Source: Phocoena phocoena
Lineage: Eukaryota > Chordata > Mammalia > Artiodactyla > Phocoenidae
Direction: 5' to 3'
DNA length: 64,000 nt
Assembly: GCF_963924675.1 (NCBI RefSeq)
Contig: NC_089236.1
Span: forward strand, 63,511,306 to 63,575,305
How positions within the stretch are numbered: position 1 is the stretch's first letter; each line of letters starts with the position of its first letter. The notes below the pieces were generated by a model. That model was not told the origin of the DNA. It made no database searches and saw only the letters and a list, made by a program, of their open reading frames with translations. The translations under genes and the position numbers were made by a program. Positions 11,421 to 23,368 of the stretch are shown here, in pieces.

Positions 11421-12145
11421 TTACCTATTCGCTTCTATGACTAGTTCAAACATTACCTATATTTAGTCAAAATAGGTAGGAATTAACCATACTGTGGATT
11501 AAAAAAAAAAGAATAGCTTAAAAATAATTGACCAAAAACATGTATTGAGTTGAACCCATATTAGTATTAGTAATACTCCAATAAATCCCAACAGATGTAA
11601 TGGCCATCCTGCTTTCGGGTGAAATAAAAGTTCAGTGGAAAACTTTGTGCTCATTATCATGAAGGGAGCATTAAAAATACATACAGGAAAAAACTGCAGG
11701 ATACTTATGGAAACTGGGAAAGATTCAGGTGGAATTTTTAGTATATGGAACTAGGCTTCTGCTTAAGTGACAAATCAAATTGTTAATATGTTTTCTTGTC
11801 AGGAGATGACTACTCAACTGCAGATTATTTCAGGATTAAACCTGTGCTAATGGTTTACTATCAGATCCATATTAATTAAAATATCAATTTGAAAACTATT
11901 TGAAATATGTTTGATAAAAGTGCTATCGTGATTAGTTTTGATGGGTTCAACATAATCACAAAATATACTGAAAAGAGATGTGACTTTTGTCTTCAAACTC
12001 ACGAATATATGGCCTGATAAAAGGGAAATTTTATATGATTAAAGTTCAACCACTGATTCCACTTCTAAAATAAGTATATTTTAAAATATATAATTAATAC
12101 ATATTTTAATGTTTTATATGCATATTCAGATTAATGATTTGTATG
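11421..12145. other. Unassigned AT-rich sequence
   Basis: No gene, RNA or repeat family recognised. Confidence 0.3.
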
Positions 12146-12161
12146 CTGAAGAAGCTTATTT

Positions 12162-13049
12162 TTTAAATTTTTTATTGGAGTATAGTTGATTTATAATGTG
12201 TTTCAGGTGTACAGCAAAGTGAATCAGTTATACATACATATATATATCTCCACCCTTTTTCTTAGATTCCTTTCCCATATAGGCCATTACAGAGTATTGA
12301 GTAGAGATCCCTGTACTATACAGTAGGTTCTTATTAGTTATCTGTCTTATATATAGTAGTGTGTATGTCAATTCCAATCTTCCAATTTATCCCTCCTCCC
12401 CTTTAGTCCCTTGTAACCATAAGTTTGTTTTCTACATCTGTAACTCTGCTTCTGTTTTGGAAATAAGTTCCTTTGTACCCTTTATTTTAGATTCCACATT
12501 TAAGCAATATCATATGATATTTGTCTTTCTCTGTCTGACTTCACTCAGTATGACAGACTCTATCTAGGTCCATCCATGTTGCTGCAAATGGCATTATTTT
12601 CTTTTTTATGCCTGAGTAATATTCCATTGTATATATGTATGACATCTTCATCCATTCATCTGTTTATGGACATTTAGGTTGCTTCCATGTACTGGCTATT
12701 GTACATAGTGCTGCAGTGAATGTTGGGGTGCATATATCTTTTCAAATTATGGTTTTCTCTGGGTGTATGCCTAGGAATGGGATTGCTGAGTCATATGGTA
12801 GTTCTATTTTTAGTTTTTTAAGGAACCTCCATGCTGTTCTCCATAGTGGCTGTACCAACTTACATTCCCACCAGCAGTGCAAGAAGGTTCCCTTTTCTCC
12901 ACACCCTCTCCAGCATTTATTGTTTGTAGATTTTTGTTTATGGCCATTCTGACCAGTGTGAGGTGATACTTTTGTAGTTTTGATTTGCATTTCTCTAATA
13001 ATTAGTGATGTTGAACATCTTTCCGTGTGCTTTTTGGCCATCTGTATGT
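12162..13049 (-). mobile_element. 5'-truncated LINE-1 (L1-B) with target-site duplication
   Basis: About 890 bp of the L1 3' end in reverse orientation: 3' UTR (12162 to about 12560) and the C-terminal end of ORF2 (to 13049). It is flanked by 'ctgaagaagcttattt' at 12146-12161 and 'ctgaagaagtttattt' at 13050-13065 (one mismatch), so both boundaries are secure. The shortness at the 5' side is the usual incomplete reverse transcription. Confidence 0.95.
12560..13049 (-). pseudogene. L1-B ORF2 C-terminal fragment
   Basis: The longest clean part (13041-12742) retains the L1 ORF2 cysteine-rich region, '[19 protein letters not shown]', followed by '[13 protein letters not shown]'. Endonuclease and reverse transcriptase domains are absent because of the 5' truncation. 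Confidence 0.9.
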
Positions 13050-13065
13050 CTGAAGAAGTTTATTT

Positions 13066-14086
13066 GATCAATACTTTCTCATGTGAAAATAAAGGTTCTC
13101 TCAACATACAAGGGCAGTGTATTCTCCGTAATCATTCTCGTAGTCATTTTTGTGGCTGAACAGAATTCAGTGATAACATGATAATAGAATATAAGAATTA
13201 TTGTGCTTGGAAACCATGTAAGTTATCCAACTCAGCATTTTTCTTCTAATAGGCACCAAGATAAAGAATTTGCAAACTTTTCGTTTTTTAGGATTCTAAT
13301 TTTTTACTTTCAATATGTGGAGACCAAGATAAAGATTGTAGAATGTCCTGTTGTTTTCCTGAATATTACTGTTAAAACTAACAGTGCATTCTCAAACTAT
13401 CCATTTTTCAAACTACTCCTTTATCACTTTCATTCAAAATGTTTCCTAAATCTTGTTAATACATTATAAATTCAGACTATGTCAATTCTGACTAGAAAAC
13501 TAAACCTCATAAAATTATTATATTGTGTCAAGTAGTATTTTCTTTTATGCCCTCAATTTTCTTCTCTCTGGGTTCAAAGGAGGTTCTTTTTAACCGAATT
13601 CCGTTAAAATATATCCATAATTGCAGAATCATTCCTTCTTCAACTTCACAGATTTTTTTTAATCTTTTTAGTCCACAGTCTACATCATTTATGTCTGTCC
13701 TCAAAAGGCAGGCTCCTTTCCCTTTGATGTTTTTTTTTTTTTGCATGCTGTGATCTGGACCTAAAAGGCTTTCATTTTATCTTTCTTGAGGTGGAGCAAC
13801 ACCATTTGTGAAAAGCAGGTATAGATTCAGTATCTTGCACACAAAAACTATTGTGTGTGTTTTAATACATCATAATTTTCTAATGATGCAACATTGCATT
13901 TTTATTCTTTTTCATTTTTAATAGAGTAGCACACTAATTTCCTTAAAAAATAATTGACTAAACCTTGCAAGTGTCTAGCTATGTATTTGATCAAAGGGAT
14001 GGTATTACAGGCAATAGAGCCAAGTTCAAGCAAAGCATCCTGTAAACACAATGCTTCTTACCCTTCATTGGGAAAACTAGGTGAAT
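13066..14086. other. Unassigned sequence with one copy of a 56 bp dispersed duplication
   Basis: No gene or repeat family recognised. Positions 13271-13326 recur at 15528-15583 (listed separately). Confidence 0.35.
13271..13326 (+). repeat. 56 bp dispersed direct repeat, copy 1
   Basis: Identical at 53 of 56 positions, without gaps, to 15528-15583. Similarity stops abruptly at both ends, and I recognise no transposon in it. Confidence 0.9.
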
Positions 14087-14101
14087 AAAAGTAAATATTC
14101 A

Positions 14102-14310
14102 GGGGCTTCCCTGGTGGTGCAGTGGTTGAGAGTTTGCCTGCCAATGCAGGGGACATGAGTTCGTGCCCCAGTCTGGGAAGATCCCACATGCCGCGGAGTG
14201 GCTAGGCCTGTGAGCCATGGCCGCTGAGCCTGCACGTCTGGATCCTGTGCTCTGCAACGGGAGAGGCCACAACAGTGAGAGGCCCCCGTAATGCACACAC
14301 ACACACACAA
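14102..14310 (+). mobile_element. CHR-2-type SINE with 15 bp target-site duplication
   Basis: Full-length copy: head 'ggggcttccctggtggtgca', then the body, with a (CA)n-rich tail at 14293-14308. 'aaaagtaaatattca' is perfectly repeated at 14087-14101 and 14311-14325. Confidence 0.97.
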
Positions 14311-14325
14311 AAAAGTAAATATTCA

Positions 14326-15082
14326 TAAATTTGTTGAATCTTGAAACACAGTTTTTAGTGTTTCAGAAATAAAGGAAATCTGCCTCTTGTTAACAGTGCC
14401 TAGATATCCCCACACCATTGTCCAGCCCATTATTTCTTTCTACACACCACTATCTCAGAGTTCTCTTTGACTCCCTATCAAGAGGATGGGGAATAATTTT
14501 TCCTGTCTGATAGTTGTTGAACAAAGTAGCCTCACCCTGAGTCTGACTTCAGTATGTCAAACCAATGACTGTTCTCTCACGAATAAATGACAATAAACCT
14601 GTTGTTTGCTTTTAAATTCACACCGAATGGCCCCCTTTCCAGGGCCCCAAGTGTGCAGCTGTTCTTTTCTTAACACAATCTCCACAGGCTCCTGGTGTTA
14701 TTTTTTAATAGAATTTCTGCAGAAGTTGTGTTCTTAAAATTCTCATCCATATGAGACATGTTTGAGACACATATATTGAAACGCACACATAATTTAAAAT
14801 TGGAATCCTTTCTTAACAATAAAGACTGACAGACATTATTTAACTTTGTAGTTATATTTCCATATGTTGACCAGAACAATCATTCTCAGAGAAATAAGAT
14901 ATACTATCATTTGTATGGATATGATTTTAATAGATAAGGGGAAATTGTTAAGGGAAACACTCTCTTCTTCAGTATAACACCATTATAACAGGATTTAATG
15001 AAATAGGGGAATTTGTTACTTCTTGTTTACTTTAGTATTGACCAATTATTTGAACATTCAACTGATTTTATTGAGGTGCTGA
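14326..15082. other. Unassigned sequence
   Basis: No gene, RNA or repeat family recognised. Confidence 0.3.
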
Positions 15083-15295
15083 GTGGTAGTTAATTAAGGC
15101 AAAGGCTTTGGATTCAGAAAGATCTAGTTCTGAATCCTGGCTCTACCAATTTGACAAGTTACTTCTAGCCTGAATAGGTATCCTCATAGGCAAAGTGGGA
15201 ATAATAGTTCAGACTATTGCTGTGGAGACTAAATAAAATGACTGATACAGGTCTATGACATTGTCTGGTATATACTAAGAATTCAATCAATTTTA
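15083..15295 (+). mobile_element. MIR SINE relic
   Basis: MIR order: 'aggctttggattcagaaaga', 'aatcctggctctacca', 'gacaagttactt', 'caaagtgggaataata' and a closing 'aagaattcaatcaatttt'. Confidence 0.75.
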
Positions 15296-16012
15296 TTTAT
15301 CATATCTTTAGAGGTTACAAAAATATACGTACACTGTTTAGGTATGGAGATTAATGCAGAGTATGAGTTTGCAGAACACTGGATCTAATCATAGGAAGAA
15401 TTCGACTCTACCCATCTTCAGTTTTTGAGTTCTTCAACTGTATTTTTCTCAGCCTTAAAAGGAAATGATAAAATATGATTTTCTGTGGGTCCCAGAATTA
15501 GTGTATGAACAGTCTTTATTAAGTTAATGCAAAGTTTTCATTTTTTAGGATTCTAATTTTTTACTTTCAGTATGTGGAGACCATAATGTAAAATAATTAC
15601 AGATGTATCTTAAATACAAATACTGCCTTTAAAAAAGTATCTTAAATTCTACCAAATTAAAGTTATTTTAGCCCCTAATTAATACATATTGTATTAGTTT
15701 ATTTTAAATTATTTTAAATACTTTGACTATATGGGGAATGTTTCTGTGCCTCTAGTGTTTCATTAAAAAGGAAGAAAAAGAGCTTTGGTAAATTAGAAAT
15801 AATTGCACTCTGAACACATTAACAAAGATGACTTGAAGACGGACCTCGGGATTCAGGATGCAGTCTTTCTCGATGTCTTTTTTTTCCTCTCTCTCTTTTC
15901 CCAGCAACCAGAACTGCTGTACTTCCTCATTTAAGTTTCTTCCTGAGACCTAAGTTTTGACTGCTCTCTTATTTCTAGTTTTATTCTGCCAGTTTGAGAA
16001 TTAAGCATTCTG
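15296..16012. other. Unassigned AT-rich sequence
   Basis: Apart from the 56 bp repeat, nothing was recognised. A T/C-rich patch lies at about 15875-15902. Confidence 0.3.
15528..15583 (+). repeat. 56 bp dispersed direct repeat, copy 2
   Basis: Pairs with 13271-13326 (three mismatches, no gaps). It sits in otherwise unassigned sequence (15296-16012). Confidence 0.9.
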
Positions 16013-16053
16013 TTCTGTGTGTGTCTGTGTGTGTGTGTCTGTGTGTGTGTGTA
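16013..16053. repeat. (TG)n microsatellite, interrupted by TC
   Basis: Runs of 'gtgtgtgt' separated by 'ctg' interruptions. Confidence 0.85.
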
Positions 16054-16214
16054 TTGTTGGTTTGTATTTTATATCTAAACTTATCAAACTCACCAAAACA
16101 GTATCTGAAGTTTAAAAATTTCTTTAATATTATCTTGAATCAAACAATAAATTTGAAATATTCTTATTAACATCAGAAACTCTGATTATAAATTATTGTT
16201 ACTTGCTCTCCTAG

Positions 16215-16615
16215 AACTTCCTTATATTATTTATTTTTAAACATTTTTTATTGCAGTGTAACAGAAATACATACAGTTTGGGAAAAGAAAAATTGCTCAT
16301 TTGTAATTTTTGTTAAATTAATGATGTAAATACTCTCTTAATGGTTAATTTTAAGCCACCAACAGTTTGACACTTGACTCACAAATTCCTGTTTAACAAT
16401 TGACCCTCATGAACTAGGGTGAACCAGCTTTAGCACACCACTACAACATGTATACAGAAAAATGTACAAATCATTAGTTTATAGCTCATTGTATATCAGC
16501 AAAGTGAACACACCTACCACCCTGGTCAGTAAATATAATTATACCTTTCTTTCTTCCTTAAAGGTGACCACTGTCCTAACTTCTAACACCATAGCCAACT
16601 TATTTTTGAGATTTA
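16215..16615 (-). mobile_element. Ancient L1M-type 3' region relic
   Basis: Contains 'agcaaagtgaacacacctac' and, further on, 'gaccactgtcctaacttc' and 'taacaccatag', spaced as in reverse-oriented 3' regions of old L1 families. Strongly diverged; family call tentative. Confidence 0.4.
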
Positions 16616-16799
16616 TTTTATTTTATTTAAGGTTGATTTATTTTACTTAAGGGTGGCAGTGGGAATAGTCATAGATTTCTAATACAAACCAAATACAAAA
16701 ATCAGACAACTGTAAGAATAATGAAAATATAAATATGAAAAGCTAAACTTTTAGGAGAAAAATAAGGAGACTATTTTTTTAAATTTTGCCAATGGTAAT

Positions 16800-17075
16800 G
16801 GATATGTAAGGATATTGACAACAACATTGGAATAGCAGAGGAATTGAAAATGCTATACATTGATCAATGGGAAACTAGCTAAATTAATTATATTGCATAT
16901 ACACAATAAAATACCATGAAGAAAGCAAACACATATATAGTCTTTGGTTGAACCATATACCATTCAAAGTGCTCTTCATTACATACACTATCTCACATAA
17001 TTTCCCAACAATACTACTACTATCCCATTTTACATATGAGACAAGAAGTTAACTAACATGCCCAAGGTGACACAT
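16800..17075. mobile_element. Old repeat relics (L1M-like, then MIR minus strand)
   Basis: 16800-16930 resembles a plus-strand old L1 tail ('acaataaaataccatgaaga'). 16955-17075 resembles a reversed MIR ('tcccattttacatatgagac', 'catgcccaaggtgacac'). Both are weak. Confidence 0.4.
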
Positions 17076-17712
17076 ATATATATATATTTTTTCTATGTCA
17101 TAATATTGACATTCAGTCCAGTAACCCTCCACTGTAACAGCTCCTTTACTTTGTAGTGAAAATTGATTTGTATATTTTTTTCCTCTGAGTCCTTGTGGGA
17201 TTTTTTTAAAAATTCAAACAGAAAGTCACAAAAATTATAATCATCCACATCCGTTCACTCAGTCCCATGTAATTATTGTTTTTTTTTCTTGATCTTTTGT
17301 TAGCACTTTTATGAATTCATCAGTTTTCCATTAGAGTTCTGAAAATGCTTATTCACTCAGTTCAGCAGTATAGTCAGTTACCAGAAACCTGTACTTGTCA
17401 CAGTCTTTTCCATGAATTCTTAAAGATGAAACCCTTTTATAGGAACTTTTTTGCAAAAGCATCAGAGTACACCCAGAACTGTCTGTAAATGACAAAAGAC
17501 TTAAAAATGACCATGGTTAAAAATTTGATGAAAGTTCATAAAAATGCAATTGACACGTAAATTTAGTTATTTCTGAGATATACATTTTAAAGTAATAACT
17601 AGAATTATGACTTATAACATTATACCAGAACATATAAGATTTTTAGAAATTTCATGTAATGTCTGAAACATATGTCCATATGTCCATACAAATAACCCAA
17701 AGAAAGTTTAGT
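17076..17712. other. Unassigned AT-rich sequence
   Basis: A short (TA)n run lies near 17075-17086. No gene or RNA recognised. Confidence 0.3.
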
Positions 17713-17972
17713 TGTTTTTGTTTTTTTTTTTATACTGCAGGTTCTTATTAGTCATTATTAGTCTTATTAGTCATCAATTTTATACACATCAGTGTATATG
17801 TGTCAATCCCAATGGCCCAATACAGCACACCACCATCCCCACCCCACCACGGTTTTTCCCCCTTGGTGTCCATACGTTTGTTCTCTACGTGTGTGTCTCA
17901 ACTTCTGCCCTGCAAACAGGTTCATCTGTACCATTTTTCTAGGTTCCACATACATGCATTAATATACGATAT

Positions 17973-20900
17973 TTATTTTTCTCTTTCTGACTTCACTCTG
18001 ACAGTCTTTAGATCCATCCACGTCTCAACAAGTGACTCAATTTCGTTCCTTTTTATGGCTGAGTAACATTCCATTATATATATGTACCACAACTTCTTTA
18101 TCCATTCATCTGTCGATGGGCATTTAGGTTGCTTCCATGACCTGGCTATTGTAAATAGTGCTGCAATGAACATTGGGGTGCATGTATCTTTTTGAATTAT
18201 GGTTTTCTCTGGATATATGCCCAACAGTGGGATTGCTGGATCATATGGTAATTATATTTTTTAGTTTTCTAAGGAATCTGCATACTGTTCTCCATAGTGG
18301 CTGTATCAATTTACATTCCCACCAACAGTGCAAGAGGGTTCCCTTTTCTCCACACCCTCTCCAGCATTTATTTGTAGATTTTCTGATGATGCCCATTGTA
18401 ACTGGTGTGAGGTGATACCTCATTGTAGTTTTGATTTGCATTTCTCTAATAATTAGTGAGGTTGAGCAGCTTTTCACGTGCTTCTCAGCCATCTGTATGT
18501 CTTCTTTGGAGAAATGTCTATTTAGGTCTTCTGCCCATTTTTGGATTGGGTTTTTTGTTTCCTTAATATTGAGCTGCATGAGCTGTTTATATATTTTGGA
18601 GATTAATCCTTTGTCCGTTGATTCATTTGCAAATATTTTCTCCCATTCTGAGGGTTGTCTTTTCATCTTGTTTATGATTTCCTTTGCTGTGCAAAAGCTT
18701 TGAAATTTCATTAGGTCCTATTTGTTTATTTTTGTTTTAACTTCCATTACTCTAGGAGGTGGATCAAAAAAGATCTTGCTGTGATTTATGTCAGTGTGTT
18801 CTTCCTATTTTTCCTCTAAGAGTTTTATAGTGTCTGGTCTTACATTTATGTCTTGAATCCATTTTGAGTTTATTTTTTTGTATGGTGTTAGGGAGTGTAC
18901 TAATTTCGTTCTTTTACATGTAGCTGTCCAGTTTTCCCAGCACCACTTATTGAAGAGACTGTCTTTTCTCCATTGTATATCTTTGCCTCCTTTGTCATAG
19001 ATTAGTTGACCATAGGTGCGTGGGTTTATCTCTGGGCTTTCTATCTTTTTCGATTGATGTATGTTTCTGTTTTTGTGCCAGTACCATATTGTCTTGATTA
19101 CTGTAGCTTTGTAGTATAGTCTGAAGTCAGGGAGTCTGATTCCTCCAGCTCCATTTTATTCCTTCAAGACTGCTTTGGCTATTCAGGGTCTTTTGTGTCT
19201 CCATACAAATTTTAAGATTATTTGATTTAGTTCCATAAAAAATGCTATTGGTAATTTGATAGGGATTGCATTGAATCTGTAGATTGCTTTGGGTAGTATA
19301 TTCATTTTCACAATATTAATTCTTCCAATCCAAGAACATGGTATATCTCTCCATCTGTTGATATCATCTTTAATTTCTTTCATCCATGTCTTTCAGTTTT
19401 CTGCATACAGGTCTTTTGTCTCCCTAGGTAGGTTTATTCCTAGGTATTTTATTGTTTTTGTTGCAGTGGTAAATGAGAGTGTTTCCATAATTTATCTTTC
19501 AGAGTTTTCATCATTAGTGTATAGGAATGCAAGAGATTTCTGTGCATTAATTTTGTATCCTGCAACTTTACCAAATTCATTGCTTAGCTCTAGTAGATTT
19601 CTGGTGGCATTTTTAGGATTTTCTATGTATAGTATCATGTCATCTGAAAACAGTGACAGTTTTACTTCTTCTTTTCCAATTTGGATTTCTTTTTTTCTCT
19701 GATTGCCATGGCTAGGACTTCCAAAACTATGTTGAATTACAGTAGTGAGAGTGGACTTCCTTGTCTTCGTCCTGATCTTAGAGGAAATGTTTTCAGTTTT
19801 TCACCATTGAGAATGATGTTTGCTGTGGGTTTGTTGTATATGGCCTTTATTATGTTGAGGTAAGTTCCCTCTATGCCCACTTCCTGGAGAGTTTTTATCA
19901 TAAATGGATGTTGAATTGAAAAGCTTTTTCTGCATCTATTGAGATCATATGGTTTTTATTCTTCAATTTGTTAATATTGTGTATCACATTGATTGATTTG
20001 CATATATTGAAGAATCCTTGCGTCCCTGGGATAAATCCCACTTGATCATGGTGTATGATCCTTTTAACAGGTTGTTGGATTCTGTTTGCTAGTATTTTGT
20101 TGAGGACTTTTGCATATATATTCATCAGTGATATTGGTCTGTAATTTTCTTTTTTTGTAGTATCTTTGTCTGGTTTTGGTATCAGGGTGATAGTGGCCTC
20201 ATAGAATGAGTTTGGGAGTGTCCCTTCCTCTGCAATTTTTTGGAAGAGTTTGAGAAGGATGGGTGTTAGCTCTTCTCTAAATGTTTGATAGAATTCACCT
20301 GTGAAGCCGTCTGGTCCTGGACTTTTGTTTGATGGAGGATTTTTAATCACAGTTCCAATTTCATTACTTGTGATTAGTCTGTTCATATTTTCTACTTCTT
20401 CCTGGTTCAGTCTTGGAAGGTTATACCTTTCTAAGAATTTTTCCATTTCTTCCAGGTTGTCCATTTTATTGGCATTGAGTTGCTTATAGTAGTCTCTTAG
20501 GATGCTTTGTATTTCTGCGGTGTCTGTTTTAACTTCTCTTTCTCATTTCTAATTGTATTGATTTGAATCCTCTCACTATTTTTCTTGATGAGTCTGGCTA
20601 ATGGTTTATCAATTTTGTTTATCCTCTCAAAGAACCAGCTTTTAGGTTTATTGATCTTTGCTATTGTTTTCTTTGTTTCTATTTCATTTATTTCTGCTCT
20701 GGTCTTTATGATTTCTTTCCTGCAGCTAACTTTGGGTTTTGTTTGTTCTTCGTTCTCCAGTTCCTTTAGGTGTAAATTTAGATTGTTTAGTTGAGATTTT
20801 TCTTGTTTCCTAAGGTAGGCTTGTATAGCTGTAAACTTCCCTCTTAGAACTGCTTTTGCTGCATCCCATAGGTTTTGGATCATCGTGTTTTCATTGACAT

Positions 20901-21734
20901 TTGTCTCTAGGTATGTTTTGATTTCCTCTTTGATTTCTTCAGTGATCTCTTGGTTATTTAGTAATGTAGCCTCCACGTGTTTGTGTTTTTTATGTTTTTT
21001 TCCCCCTGTAATCCATTTCTAATCTCAGAGCGTTGTGGTCAGAAAAGATGCTTGATACGATTTCAATTTTCTTAAATTTACTGAGGCTTGATTTGTGACC
21101 CAAGGTGTGATCTATCCTGGAGAATGTTCTGTGCACACTGGAGAAGAAAGTGTAATCTGCTGTTTTTGGATGGAATGTCCCATAAATATCACTTAAATCT
21201 ATCTGGTCTATTGTGTCATTTAAAGCTTCTGTTTCCTTATTTATTTTCATTTTGGATGATCTGTCCATTGGTGTAAGTGAGGTGTTAAATTCCCCCACTA
21301 TTATTGTGTTACTGTTGATTTCCTCTTTTATAGCTGTTAGCAGTTGTGTTATGTATTGAGGTGCTTCTATGTTGGGTGCATAAATATTTATAATTGTTAT
21401 AAATTGTTTCATGATCTTCCTCTTGGATTGATCCCTTGATCATTATGTAGTGTCCTTCCTTATCTCTTGTAGCATTCTTTATTTTAAAGTCTATTTTATA
21501 TGATATGAGTATTGCTACTCCAGCTTTCTTTTGATTTCCATTTGCATGGAATATCTTTTTTCGCCCCCTCAGTTTCAGTCTGTATGTGTCCCTAGGTCTG
21601 AAGTGGGTCTCTTGTAGACAGCATATAGATGGGTCTTGTTTTTGTATCCATTCAACAAGCCTGTGTCTTTTGGTTGGAGCCTTTAATCCATTCATGTTTA
21701 AGGTAATTAATGATATGTATGTTCCTGTGACCAT
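17973..21734 (-). pseudogene. L1-C ORF2, full length but broken
   Basis: Starts at 21734 (MVTGTYISLITLNMNGLKAP) and ends at 17973. Endonuclease domain: Asn of 'NMNG' and Glu of 'QETH' are intact, 'RIDHTLGHK' and 'SDHNALRLE' are present, but the usual VGDFN reads VGEFN. Linker at 20976-20497. Reverse transcriptase starts at 20464 with '[13 protein letters not shown]' and '[10 protein letters not shown]'. Just after 'DAEKAF' (near 19915) a small deletion removes the following Asp-Lys-Ile and shifts the frame. The catalytic FADD box (19639-19650) reads FSDD. The C-terminal cysteine-rich region, '[19 protein letters not shown]', lies in 18711-18241. The frame is split into at least six pieces, so the copy is dead. 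Confidence 0.93.
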
Positions 21735-21744
21735 TTTCTTAATT

Positions 21745-22696
21745 GTTTTGGGTTTGTTTTTGTAGGTCCTTTTCTTCTCTTGTGTTTCCCACTTAGAGAA
21801 GTTCCTTTAGCATTTGTTGTAGAGCTGGTTTGGTGGTATGAATTCTCTTAGCTTTGGCTTGTCTGTAAAGCTTTTAATTTTTCCATCGAATCTGAATGAG
21901 ATCCTTGCCGGGTAGAGTAATGTTGGTTGTAGGTTCTTCCCATTCATCACTTTAATTATATCATGCCACTCCCTTCTGGCTTGTAGATTTTCTGCTGAGA
22001 AATCAGCTGTTAACCTTACGGGAGTTCCCTTGTATGTTATTTTTCATTTTTCCCTTGCTGCTTTCAATAATTTTTCTGTCTTTAATTTTTGCCAATGTGA
22101 TTACTGTGTGTCTCGGCATGTTTCTCCTTGGGTTTATCCTGTATGGAATTCACTGCACTTTCTTGACTTGGGTGGCTATTTCCTTTCCCATGTTAGGGAA
22201 GTTTTCAACTATAATATCTTCAAATATTTTCTTGGGTCCTTCCTCTCTCTCTTCTCCTTCTGGGACCCCTATAATGTGAATGTTGTTGTGTTTAATGTTG
22301 TCCCAGAGGCCTCTTAGGATGTCTTCATTTATTTTCATTCTTTTTTCTTTATTTTGTTCTACAGCAGTGAATTCCACCATTCTGTCTTCCAGGTCACTTA
22401 TCCATTCTTCTGCCTCAGTTATTCTGCTATTGATTCCTTCTTGTGTAGTTTTCATTTCAGTTATTATATTGTTCATCTCTGTTTGTTTGTTCTTTGATTC
22501 TTCTAGGTCTTTGTTAAACATTTCTTGCATCTTCTTGATCTTTGCCTCCATTCTTTTTCCAAGGTCCTGGATCATCTTCACTATCATTATTGTGAAACCT
22601 TTTTCTGGAAGGTTTCCTATCTCCACTTTAATTAGTTGTTTTTCTGGGGTTTTTATCTTGTTCCTTCATCTGGTACATAGCCCTCTGCCTTTTCAT
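21745..22696 (-). pseudogene. L1-C ORF1, broken
   Basis: Start codon at 22696-22694 (MKRQRAMYQMKEQ). A stop arises after about 22 codons, near 22630. The frame reopens at 22626 and continues to 22150 with a coiled coil ('RITEAEEWISDLEDRMVEF') and the start of the RRM-like domain ('NIHIIGVPEGEE', 'ENFPNMGKEI'). The C-terminal domain (22150-21790) is present but frame-broken. It ends just before the ORF2 start. Confidence 0.9.
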
Positions 22697-22825
22697 CTTG
22701 TCTATCTTTCTGTGAATGTGGTTTATGTTCCACAGGCTTCAGGGTTGTAGTTCTTGCTCCTGCTGTGTGCCCTCTGGTGGATGAGGCTACCTAAGAGGCT
22801 TGATGGGAGGGACTGGTCCCTTATA

Positions 22826-23135
22826 TTATTTTTGTTACCCATACAAAAGTATTATTATTCTTGCATTATATAGCTGATGTTTCTTTAATTTCAGTTGAAT
22901 ACTTAAAATTCTGCCTTCACCATTCTTTCTTGCATCTCAGATTTTCCATCTGGGATAGTTTCTTTCTTTAATATTGTTCTTCTTAGTTTTTGTTGGTAAA
23001 ATCTCTTAGGTATTGTGTGAAGCTGTATTTCTCTCACACTTGCTCTGAGTTCATAAATCCAGAAAAATAGATATTTCCTCTCAGCAGATTGAAAAGAATA
23101 TCACATTGTCTATGTCATTATGGACACTAGAAAAT
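22826..23135. other. Unassigned sequence
   Basis: AT-rich; no repeat family or gene recognised. Confidence 0.3.
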
Positions 23136-23148
23136 CTGCTGTCTTTTT

Positions 23149-23355
23149 TTTTTTTTTTTTTTTTGTGATACACAGGCCTTTCACTGTTGTGGCCTCTCCC
23201 ATTGCAGAGCACAGGCTCCAGATGCATAGGCTCAGTGGCCATGGCTCACAGGTCCAGCCGCTCCACGGCATGTGGGATCTTCCCGGACCAGGGCATGAAC
23301 CCGTGTCCCCTGCATTGGCAGGCAGACTCTCAACCACTGCGCCACCAGGGAATCC
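23149..23355 (-). mobile_element. CHR-2-type SINE with 13 bp target-site duplication
   Basis: Reverse-oriented full-length copy with a long T run (A-tail complement) to 23164. 'ctgctgtcttttt' is repeated perfectly at 23136-23148 and 23356-23368. The T run merges with the left duplication, so the exact left end is blurred. Confidence 0.95.
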
Positions 23356-23368
23356 CTGCTGTCTTTTT

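Larger units (their letters stand above)
17716..22825 (-). mobile_element. LINE-1 (L1-C), near full length, minus strand
   Basis: About 5.1 kb L1 in reverse orientation. The poly(A) complement is at about 17718-17731, the 3' UTR runs to about 17970, ORF2 is 17973-21734, ORF1 is about 21745-22696, and only about 130 bp of 5' UTR remains, so it is 5'-truncated just upstream of ORF1. The 3' UTR carries a small tandem expansion of 'ttattagtcat' at 17741-17777. I could not find a convincing target-site duplication. The order of ORF2 and ORF1 is undisturbed, and the coding parts are less damaged than in L1-A. Confidence 0.95.
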
